A DNA stretch of 33,508 nt from NCBI GenBank assembly GCA_944384185.1, contig CALWSM010000010.1:1-33508 (forward strand), read 5' to 3'. This document shows, one piece after another, positions 22,918-33,508 of this stretch. Source of the DNA: an uncultured Blautia sp. (lineage in GTDB: Bacteria > Bacillota > Clostridia > Lachnospirales > Lachnospiraceae). Position 1 is the first letter of the stretch. Each line of letters opens with the position of its first letter. The notes beneath the pieces were generated by a model. It made no database searches. It saw only the letters and a program-made list of their open reading frames with translations, and was not told where the DNA came from. Position numbers and translations under genes: made by a program.

Positions 22918-24252
22918 CTAGTCCCCCAGTTTTTCCAGTTTTTTCTCCAGGATACGCAGTACAGACTGATCCAGCCGCTCCTGAGAGATGGTTCCGTTTC
23001 CCACGGCGTCCAGGATTCCCTGATATGCTGCCTGAAAATCTTCCGGCATCAGGATCATGTCCACCCCTGCCGTAAAGGCCTCCACAGCCGCCTGGGCAGA
23101 TCCGTAATGTTCTGCGATCGCTCCCATGTTCATGGCGTCGGTAATGATAATGCCCTCATATCCCATCTCATTGCGCAGGAGATCTGTAATAAACTCCGAG
23201 GACAGGGACGCCGGCACGTCCTGAGAGATAGCGTTTGGCGCAGAGATGTGGGATACCATCACAAAATCTGTACCTGCTTCAATTCCTTTCTCAAAAGGCA
23301 GCAGATCGCTGGCTTTCATTTCTTCCATAGTTTTCTGTGTATACGCATATCCCTCATGGGTATCTCCCACTGTCTGCCCATGTCCCGGAAAATGTTTGAT
23401 ACAGGCAGAGATCCCCTGATCCTGAAAGCCCTGCACCGCCTGGGCGGCCATTTCTCCCACCAGGGAAGGGTCTGTGCCGAAGGAACGGTCTCCGATCACT
23501 GTATTCTCCGGATTGGTAATGGCGTCTGCATCCGGGGCAAAATCCATATTAAAGCCCAGTTCCTTCAGATAAGAGGCAATGGTTACTCCAACCTGATACG
23601 CCTGAGCCGGATCCCCGGTATCCCCGATGCTCCGCATATTGCTGTATCGCATCACGGAAAACTGAGAGTTTCCAGCCACCCGGGCCACCCGGCCCCCTTC
23701 TTCATCCACGCCCAGCCATACCGGAACCTTCATCACTTCTTTTGAATAATTCCAGGTATTCTCCAGCATAGACCGGGTCTGGGCAGGATCCAGGATATTT
23801 TTTCCGAAATAAACAATTCCCCCTACCGGATGAGCGGCCAGAGCCTGTCTGGTAGCGTCCCCTGCCACAGTGGCTGTCTCCACCCCTGTAATAGCCTCCG
23901 GCGTCACAAAAAAGATCTGCGCCGCTTTTTCCTCCAAAGTCATAGAAGCCAGCAGTTCTTCCGCCCCGGCTCCTGAGAGCTGGTTTTCTCCAGCGCCCTC
24001 CTCTGACGTTTCCTCTTGTACCGGCTCAGCTTCCTCCGGGTTTTCTTCCCTCTCAGGAGCCGGTTCTTCGGTCTCCTCTTCCTCTCCGGAAAGCTCCTCT
24101 CCAGCCTCCTGGCCGGAAGCGGACTCCTCTGCTGTACTCACCGTTATATCTGTATTCTCTTCCTTCCCGGTCAGCGTCAGCACCGCCAATACGCCGATCA
24201 GGATCAGGATCACCGCAAACATAATTCCTAATACTATTTTTCCTGCTTTCAT
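22918..24252 (-). CDS. Membrane-anchored GH3 beta-N-acetylhexosaminidase (NagZ-like)
   Basis: A 444-residue glycoside hydrolase family 3 protein. It has one N-terminal membrane helix (about residues 5-28), then an acidic, Glu/Ser-rich linker of about 75 residues, then the TIM-barrel domain. The NagZ signature KHFPGHGQT is present with its His, and the nucleophile Asp lies in IITDAMNMGAI. It would remove N-acetylglucosamine from cell-wall or host glycans outside the membrane. ATG 24250-24252 has an AGGAGG site; the 11-residue extension to 24285 is rejected. It sits between rpoC and rpsL after a strong terminator, so it is probably transcribed on its own. The exact substrate is inferred. Confidence 0.88.
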   Translation of the reverse strand: MKAGKIVLGIMFAVILILIGVLAVLTLTGKEENTDITVSTAEESASGQEAGEELSGEEEETEEPAPEREENPEEAEPVQEETSEEGAGENQLSGAGAEELLASMTLEEKAAQIFFVTPEAITGVETATVAGDATRQALAAHPVGGIVYFGKNILDPAQTRSMLENTWNYSKEVMKVPVWLGVDEEGGRVARVAGNSQFSVMRYSNMRSIGDTGDPAQAYQVGVTIASYLKELGFNMDFAPDADAITNPENTVIGDRSFGTDPSLVGEMAAQAVQGFQDQGISACIKHFPGHGQTVGDTHEGYAYTQKTMEEMKASDLLPFEKGIEAGTDFVMVSHISAPNAISQDVPASLSSEFITDLLRNEMGYEGIIITDAMNMGAIAEHYGSAQAAVEAFTAGVDMILMPEDFQAAYQGILDAVGNGTISQERLDQSVLRILEKKLEKLGD

Positions 24253-24280
24253 AAAACCTCCTGTTTTCTGTGTTAGGGCG

Positions 24281-24323
24281 TACAAAAGGCCGCTCCAGTT
24301 TTTTCTGTCAGCGGCCTTTTGTA
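24281..24323. terminator. Bidirectional Rho-independent terminator after rpoC
   Basis: A 14-bp stem TACAAAAGGCCGCT (24281-24294) / AGCGGCCTTTTGTA (24310-24323) with a 15-nt loop starts 8 nt after the rpoC stop. It has T-rich arms on both strands. Confidence 0.9.
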
Positions 24324-24331
24324 TGTTTTCT

Positions 24332-28036
<3,705 letters not shown>

Positions 28037-28053
28037 TGCGGACTCCTTTCCTA

Positions 28054-31000
28054 TTACTCTTCGTCAAGAGTATCATCTAATCCTAAGAATACTTCATCCT
28101 CTTCTTCCGGTTCTTCTTCCACGTCCACCAGCTCTTCGCCTTCAAACTCCTGCTTGGTAAAGCCATGGCCGGCATAGTCCTCATTGTCTCTGCCTCTGGA
28201 ATCGCCCTCAATGATATGGCGCATATCCGTATCGCCGTAATCTACGTTTTCCATGATCTCTACTTCCGTCATATCTTCTCTCAGGACTCTGACGTCAAGA
28301 CCCAGAGACTGGAGTTCTTTCAAAAGAACCTTAAAGGATTCCGGTACTCCCGGCTCAGGAATATTGTCACCCTTGATAATGGCTTCATAAGTTTTTACAC
28401 GTCCGATCACATCATCGGATTTTACTGTCAGGATCTCCTGAAGGGTATAGGATGCACCGTAAGCCTCCAGAGCCCAAACCTCCATTTCTCCGAAACGCTG
28501 GCCGCCGAACTGAGCTTTACCGCCCAGAGGCTGCTGGGTTACCAGAGAGTATGGACCGGTGGAACGGGCGTGGATCTTATCATCCACCAGATGATGGAGT
28601 TTCAGGTAATGCATGTGTCCGATGGTTACCGGACTGTCAAAATACTCTCCTGTACGTCCGTCTCTCAGTCTTACCTTTCCGTCTCTGGAGATGGGAACCC
28701 CCTTCCAAAGTGCTCTGTGAGCTTTATTTTCATCCAGGAACTGCATCACTTCCGGACGCAGGGTATCCTGATATTTTTCACGGAATTCTTCAAAATCTTC
28801 GGTATTTACATAATCATTGGCCAGTTCCAGAGTATCCTGGATATCTACCTCGTTAGCGCCGTCAAATACCGGAGTGGCGATATTGAAGCCTAAAGCCTTT
28901 GCCGCCAGGCTCAGGTGGATCTCCAAAACCTGTCCGATATTCATACGGGAAGGCACGCCCAAGGGGTTCAGTACAATATCCAGAGGACGGCCGTTAGGCA
29001 GGAAAGGCATATCCTCTACCGGAAGCACACGGGAAACAACACCCTTGTTTCCATGACGTCCTGCCATCTTATCACCCACAGAAATCTTTCTCTTCTGAGC
29101 AATGTAGATACGGACAGCTTCGTTAACTCCCGGAGACAGCTCATCGCCATTCTCTCTTGTGAATACTTTAGCGTCTACAACGATACCGTATTCTCCATGG
29201 GGAACTTTCAGAGAAGTGTCTCTTACTTCTCTTGCCTTCTCGCCAAAGATTGCTCTGAGCAGACGTTCCTCTGCAGTAAGCTCGGTCTCTCCTTTAGGCG
29301 TAACCTTACCTACCAGGATATCTCCTGCGCGGACTTCTGCGCCGATACGGATGATACCTCTCTCATCCAGATCCTTCAGAGCGTCGTCGCCTACTCCCGG
29401 AACATCTCTTGTGATCTCTTCCGGTCCCAGCTTGGTATCTCTGGCCTCTGCCTCATATTCTTCTATATGGACAGACGTATATACATCATCCATAACCAGT
29501 CTTTCACTTAAGAGAACCGCATCCTCGTAGTTATAACCTTCCCAGGTCATAAATCCGATCAGAGGGTTCTTGCCCAGAGCCAGCTCGCCTTTGGAAGTGG
29601 AAGGACCGTCTGCGATCACATCTCCCGCCTCTACATGCTCTCCTTTAGACACGATCGGTCTCTGGTTGTAGCAGTTGCTCTGGTTACTTCTCATGAACTT
29701 TGTCAGATGATAAACATCTTTTGTTCCGTCGTCATTTTTGATAACAATTTCTTTGGAAGCTGCACATTCCACCGTACCGGACTTTCTTGCCACCACGCAG
29801 ACGCCGGAGTCTACCGCAGCTTTCGCTTCCATACCGGTTCCTACAACAGGAGCCTCTGTGGTCAGAAGGGGCACTGCCTGGCGCTGCATGTTGGATCCCA
29901 TCAGCGCACGGTTGGCGTCGTCGTTCTGCAGGAAGGGGATCAGGGCTGTAGCCACAGAGAACACCATCTTCGGAGATACGTCCATGTAATCAAACATCTG
30001 GCGCTCATATTCCTGAGTCTCTTCTCTGTAACGGCCGGATACATTCTTACGGATAAAATGCCCTTCCGCATCTAACGGCTCATTAGCCTGCGCCACATGG
30101 TAATTATCCTCTTCGTCCGCAGTCATATACACAACTTCATCGGTTACCCTCGGGTTCTTGGGATCCGATTTGTCGATCTTTCTGTAAGGCGCTTCCACAA
30201 ATCCATATTCATTGATCCTTGCATAGGAAGCAAGGGAGTTGATCAGACCGATGTTTGGTCCTTCAGGAGTCTCGATAGGACACATTCTTCCGTAATGAGA
30301 ATAGTGAACGTCTCGAACCTCGAATCCTGCACGGTCACGGGACAGACCGCCGGGTCCCAGGGCGGAAAGACGTCTCTTATGGGTCAGCTCGCCCAGAGGG
30401 TTATTCTGATCCATAAACTGGGACAGCTGGGAGGATCCGAAGAACTCCTTCACTGCAGCGGTCACCGGTTTGATATTGATCAGAGACTGAGGCGAGATTC
30501 CCTCAATGTCCTGTGTAGTCATTCTTTCCCGGACTACTCTCTCCAGTCTGGAAAGACCGATCCTGTACTGATTCTGGAGCAGCTCTCCCACAGAGCGGAT
30601 ACGGCGGTTGCCCAGATGGTCGATATCGTCGTCTGTGCCCAGACCGTATTCCAGATGCATATTGTAGTTGATGGAAGCCAGAATATCTTCTTTCGTAATA
30701 TGCTTCGGGATCAGTTCATGGATCTCCTGGTGGATCGCCGCCTTGATGTCGTCCATATCCTCGTTCTCTTCCAGGATCTTTGCCAGGACAGGATAATATA
30801 CTAATTCTGTAACATTTAACTGTTTTAATTCTTCTTCACTCAGGTCCACATAATTTCTTATGTCAACCACCATACTGGAGAGAACTTTGATATTCCTCTC
30901 CTCTCCCTGGATCCATACATAGGGAACCGCAGCGTTCTGGATCTGGTCTGCCAGTTCCTTGGTCACTGTAGCGCCTGCCTCGGCAATGATCTCCCCTGTG

Positions 31001-31905
31001 GTAACGTCTACAACTTCTTCCGCCAGCTTGTGTCCTGCGATCCGGTTGCGGAGCATCAGCTTCTTATTGAATTTGTAGCGGCCCACCTTGGCAAGATCGT
31101 AACGACGGGGGTCAAAAAACATACTGGTGATCAGGCTCTCGGCGCTTTCCACTGCCAAAGGCTCTCCCGGACGGATCTTCTTATATAATTCCAGCAGACC
31201 CTCCTGATAATTCTCAGAGGTATCCTTTGTAAAGCTGGCTAATATCTTCGGTTCTTCTCCGAATAAATCTATAATCTCCGCATTGGTGCCAATTCCCAGC
31301 GCACGGATCAAAACAGTAATGGGGACTTTTCTTGTTCTGTCTACACGTACATAAAATACGTCATTGGAGTCGGTTTCATATTCCAGCCATGCTCCTCTAT
31401 TGGGGATCACAGTACAGGAATACAGGGTTTTGCCCAGTTTATCATGGGCAATTGCGTAGTAAATACCCGGTGAACGCACTAACTGGCTGACGATTACACG
31501 CTCAGCTCCGTTGATCACAAACGTACCGGTTTCTGTCATAAGCGGCAGATCACCCATGAAGATCTCATGTGTGGTAATTTCGCCGTTTTCCTTGTTGTGT
31601 AATCTCACCTTTACCTTCAATGGTGCGGCATAGGTGGCGTCTCTCTCTTTGCATTCCTCGATGGAATATTTTCTTTCTTCCTCACACAAAGTAAAGCCGA
31701 TAAACTCTAAGCTTAATTTACCGCTGTAGTCAGCGATAGGAGATATGTCTTCAAAAACCTCATTCAGTCCTTCGTCCAGAAACCACTGGTAAGAATCTTT
31801 CTGTACTTCGATCAGGTTCGGCATCTCCAGAACTTCCTTCTGGCGCTGGTAGGTCATTCTCATGCTCTTACCACTAGTTACGGAACGGATTCTGTTTTTC
31901 TCCAT
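28054..31905 (-). CDS. rpoB: DNA-directed RNA polymerase subunit beta
   Basis: A 1283-residue beta subunit that forms half of the catalytic cleft. The rifampicin region reads [20 protein letters not shown], then RLSALGPGG, with the usual Asp, His and Ser, so it looks rifampicin-sensitive. The start MEKNRIRS at 31903-31905 follows AGGGGTG; the longer frame to 32028 runs through the promoter and is rejected. The C terminus is acidic ([15 protein letters not shown]). The rplJ-rplL genes that often precede rpoB are absent; the next gene upstream is cstA. Confidence 0.98.
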   Translation of the reverse strand: MEKNRIRSVTSGKSMRMTYQRQKEVLEMPNLIEVQKDSYQWFLDEGLNEVFEDISPIADYSGKLSLEFIGFTLCEEERKYSIEECKERDATYAAPLKVKVRLHNKENGEITTHEIFMGDLPLMTETGTFVINGAERVIVSQLVRSPGIYYAIAHDKLGKTLYSCTVIPNRGAWLEYETDSNDVFYVRVDRTRKVPITVLIRALGIGTNAEIIDLFGEEPKILASFTKDTSENYQEGLLELYKKIRPGEPLAVESAESLITSMFFDPRRYDLAKVGRYKFNKKLMLRNRIAGHKLAEEVVDVTTGEIIAEAGATVTKELADQIQNAAVPYVWIQGEERNIKVLSSMVVDIRNYVDLSEEELKQLNVTELVYYPVLAKILEENEDMDDIKAAIHQEIHELIPKHITKEDILASINYNMHLEYGLGTDDDIDHLGNRRIRSVGELLQNQYRIGLSRLERVVRERMTTQDIEGISPQSLINIKPVTAAVKEFFGSSQLSQFMDQNNPLGELTHKRRLSALGPGGLSRDRAGFEVRDVHYSHYGRMCPIETPEGPNIGLINSLASYARINEYGFVEAPYRKIDKSDPKNPRVTDEVVYMTADEEDNYHVAQANEPLDAEGHFIRKNVSGRYREETQEYERQMFDYMDVSPKMVFSVATALIPFLQNDDANRALMGSNMQRQAVPLLTTEAPVVGTGMEAKAAVDSGVCVVARKSGTVECAASKEIVIKNDDGTKDVYHLTKFMRSNQSNCYNQRPIVSKGEHVEAGDVIADGPSTSKGELALGKNPLIGFMTWEGYNYEDAVLLSERLVMDDVYTSVHIEEYEAEARDTKLGPEEITRDVPGVGDDALKDLDERGIIRIGAEVRAGDILVGKVTPKGETELTAEERLLRAIFGEKAREVRDTSLKVPHGEYGIVVDAKVFTRENGDELSPGVNEAVRIYIAQKRKISVGDKMAGRHGNKGVVSRVLPVEDMPFLPNGRPLDIVLNPLGVPSRMNIGQVLEIHLSLAAKALGFNIATPVFDGANEVDIQDTLELANDYVNTEDFEEFREKYQDTLRPEVMQFLDENKAHRALWKGVPISRDGKVRLRDGRTGEYFDSPVTIGHMHYLKLHHLVDDKIHARSTGPYSLVTQQPLGGKAQFGGQRFGEMEVWALEAYGASYTLQEILTVKSDDVIGRVKTYEAIIKGDNIPEPGVPESFKVLLKELQSLGLDVRVLREDMTEVEIMENVDYGDTDMRHIIEGDSRGRDNEDYAGHGFTKQEFEGEELVDVEEEPEEEDEVFLGLDDTLDEE

Positions 31906-31999
31906 TGACGTTTCACCCCTTGTATGTTTTAATTTATTTATGTGAAAGCCCTTTTTTAATAGGCTTCCAGGCATAACTTGCCATAATAGTGCATTTCTC

Positions 32000-32028
32000 A
32001 CTATATCACAGTTTGTCAACCATGTCAA
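32000..32028 (-). promoter_or_regulatory. rpoBC promoter
   Basis: TTGACA (32023-32028), 17 nt, TATAGT (32000-32005) on the minus strand. A second TTGACA box at 32014-32019 overlaps the spacer. The leader to the rpoB start is about 90 nt. Confidence 0.8.
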
Positions 32029-32113
32029 TCCTTTTTTTTACAGTTATTTCCTCCCGTTATTTTTTCTCTTTCAACACATTTTCCTCTGTACATAAATCAG
32101 ATAAAGACGCAAA

Positions 32114-32157
32114 AAAGCTGTCTGCAGACCGTTTTTTCACAGCCCGCAGACAGCTTT
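32114..32157. terminator. Bidirectional Rho-independent terminator between cstA and rpoB
   Basis: A 12-bp stem AAAGCTGTCTGC (32114-32125) / GCAGACAGCTTT (32146-32157) has T-runs on both strands (TTTTTTT after it on plus, TTTTTT on minus). It ends the cstA transcript 24 nt after its stop. Confidence 0.85.
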
Positions 32158-32180
32158 CTTTTTTTACAGCCCAAAGGCAA

Positions 32181-33508
32181 CTACATTTTTGCCTTTAATG
32201 CTCTTCTCTTATTTGCATACCAGATGATCACGCCTACATAAACCGCCGCTGCGCAGATACCGATGATATAAGCGCCCATCCACGGAATGTTAAAGCCGAT
32301 CTTTGCGTTTGCGATATAGGTGATGGTCACAAATGCGTACCATGCGCCCGGGATCAGAGGCATCCACGCAAATTTTGCTTTTCCATTCTCAAACATCCAT
32401 ACAGAGATGGCCAGGAATGCGAACAGAGACAGGGTCTGGTTCGACCATGCGAAGTAACGCCACAGGATATTGAAGCCGTTCGCATTCATCTTTGCAAATA
32501 CCAGGATCACTGCAACTAATACAAAGATCACTGCCGCCAGCCCCATACGTTTTGCTTTGGAAGTCTGGTCAATATGGAAAGACTCAGAGATCGCAAGACG
32601 CAGAGAACGAAGAGCGGTGTCTCCTGATGTGATCGGAAGAACGATCACTCCCAGCAGAGCGATGACGCCGCCTACAGGCCCCAGGATATGCTTACATACC
32701 ACGCCGATGGTAGCGGTTGCCAGGGAAGCATCTGCCGCCTGAAGACCCAGGTTGTAAACGCCCATAGCGCCTGCCGCCCATACCATAGCGATGAAGCCTT
32801 CCAGGACCATCATGTTGTAGAAAGTCATGCGGCCCTGTTTCTCACTCTTCATAGTACGGGAAATGATAGCCGTCTGTGTAGAGTGGAATCCGGAAAGGAT
32901 ACCGCAGGCAACAGTGATAAAGAAGATCGGGATAAAGTGGTTTCCGTTGAAGTAATCACCGTAAGCCACTGCGCCGTTCCAGTTGTCCCAAAGCTCTACA
33001 AGGGGATATCCCTTAACAAAGAGGCCGATAAATACGCCCAGTGCAGAAAACAGCAGGATCGCACCGAAAACAGGATAGATCCGTCCGATGATCTTGTCAA
33101 TAGGGAATACCGTGGCGATCAGGTAGTAAACAAAGATCACGCCGTAGATCACCCATGTGGAAACAGAGGTTGCCAATCCGTCAAATCCGAATACCTGAGT
33201 AGCTGCGATATCGCCGGGGGTATAGATAAATACTGCACCTACCAGCAGAAGCAGCAGACTGCAGAAAACCTGATATACGCCGTATACGCCTTTATTGCTG
33301 TATTTGCGGATAGTCTCAGGCATCTGGGAGCCGCCGTCTCTCAGACAGATCATACCGGAAAAATAGTCGTGCATAGCGCCGCCGATAATATTTCCGATCG
33401 GTATTGTGATAAAGGCAATAGGTCCGAACAGGATACCCTGGATAGGTCCAAGGATAGGTCCGGTACCTGCAATGTTTAATAAGTTGATCAGACTGTTTTT
33501 CCACTCTC
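32181..33508 (-). CDS. CstA-type peptide/pyruvate transporter (partial, N terminus beyond window)
   Basis: An integral membrane protein of the carbon-starvation CstA family, with at least ten hydrophobic segments. The frame continues without a start to the right edge, reading NLLNIAGTGPILGPIQGILF and then GNIIGGAMHDYFSGM, the conserved CstA N-terminal core; an apparent ATG at 33374 is internal. Later parts include SGFHSTQTAIISRTMKSE and LPITSGDTALRSLRLAISE, which are also typical. About 440 residues are visible. Family members import peptides or pyruvate. The substrate here is not determined. Confidence 0.92.
   Translation of the reverse strand, partial: EWKNSLINLLNIAGTGPILGPIQGILFGPIAFITIPIGNIIGGAMHDYFSGMICLRDGGSQMPETIRKYSNKGVYGVYQVFCSLLLLLVGAVFIYTPGDIAATQVFGFDGLATSVSTWVIYGVIFVYYLIATVFPIDKIIGRIYPVFGAILLFSALGVFIGLFVKGYPLVELWDNWNGAVAYGDYFNGNHFIPIFFITVACGILSGFHSTQTAIISRTMKSEKQGRMTFYNMMVLEGFIAMVWAAGAMGVYNLGLQAADASLATATIGVVCKHILGPVGGVIALLGVIVLPITSGDTALRSLRLAISESFHIDQTSKAKRMGLAAVIFVLVAVILVFAKMNANGFNILWRYFAWSNQTLSLFAFLAISVWMFENGKAKFAWMPLIPGAWYAFVTITYIANAKIGFNIPWMGAYIIGICAAAVYVGVIIWYANKRRALKAKM

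Noticed and set aside
28165-30804. Long plus-strand open frames opposite rpoB, and similar ones opposite rpoC (23870-25789) and fusA (19841-20947).
   Set aside because: They mirror highly conserved coding genes on the minus strand, have no family-like motifs, and arise from codon bias.
33316-33504. A 62-residue minus-strand frame at the right edge.
   Set aside because: It is out of frame with cstA, whose conserved N-terminal core reads through the same bases.

Overview
The window looks like a chromosomal segment of a Firmicutes/Clostridia species, most likely Lachnospiraceae. The signs are strong AGGAGG-type ribosome binding sites, consensus sigma-A promoters, the gene order rpoB-rpoC-rpsL-rpsG-fusA-tuf, and moderate GC with CCG/CGG-rich codons in the accessory half. 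Family and species are inference from sequence style. Almost everything is on the minus strand.

Left half (1-14512, minus strand): a molybdenum hydroxylase locus. A 915-residue aldehyde oxidoreductase/xanthine dehydrogenase-type enzyme (11765-14512) aligns residue for residue with the two [2Fe-2S] clusters of Desulfovibrio gigas Mop. A terminator follows it, then a tightly packed run of genes: an Fe-S 'dicluster' oxidoreductase with a shrunken nucleotide-binding domain, a small zinc-ribbon redox protein, a SAM methyltransferase (TrsM-like), a C-GCAxxG-C-C protein, a MocA-like nucleotidyltransferase fused to an HD domain, a cysteine desulfurase, a radical SAM protein (TrsS-like) with a Cys-rich tandem repeat, a PaaK/F390-synthetase-like AMP ligase, a ModE-type DNA-binding protein, a HAD phosphatase, and the molybdate transporter modABC (modC is cut by the left edge). 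Five junctions are ATGA overlaps and most other gaps are under 25 bases, so this reads as one operon, with an extra promoter in front of modA. The gene set matches the poorly characterised set I recall under Desulfovibrio vulgaris locus names DVU_1551 to DVU_1557 beside a Mop-type enzyme. My inference is that it imports molybdate and builds, modifies, sulfurates or loads a special molybdenum cofactor for the hydroxylase. This is the most interesting system in the window.

Middle (14513-18175): a divergent control region, then three plus-strand genes (an 81-residue unknown, a TylF-like methyltransferase with an N-terminal Rossmann domain, and an XdhC/CoxI maturation factor with reversed domain order). 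The TylF gene is preceded by overlapping inverted repeats. After xdhC lies a scar of foreign DNA: a candidate 3' end of a group II intron, a truncated RhuM gene, a broken DNA methyltransferase gene, and a 162-bp segment bounded by 10-bp inverted repeats.

Right half (18176-33508, minus strand): the conserved information-processing block tuf, fusA, rpsG and rpsL, a membrane-anchored GH3 beta-N-acetylhexosaminidase inserted after rpoC, then rpoC and rpoB, and finally a cstA-type peptide transporter cut by the right edge. Strong promoters precede rpsL, tuf and rpoB. Rho-independent terminators follow tuf, rpoC and cstA.
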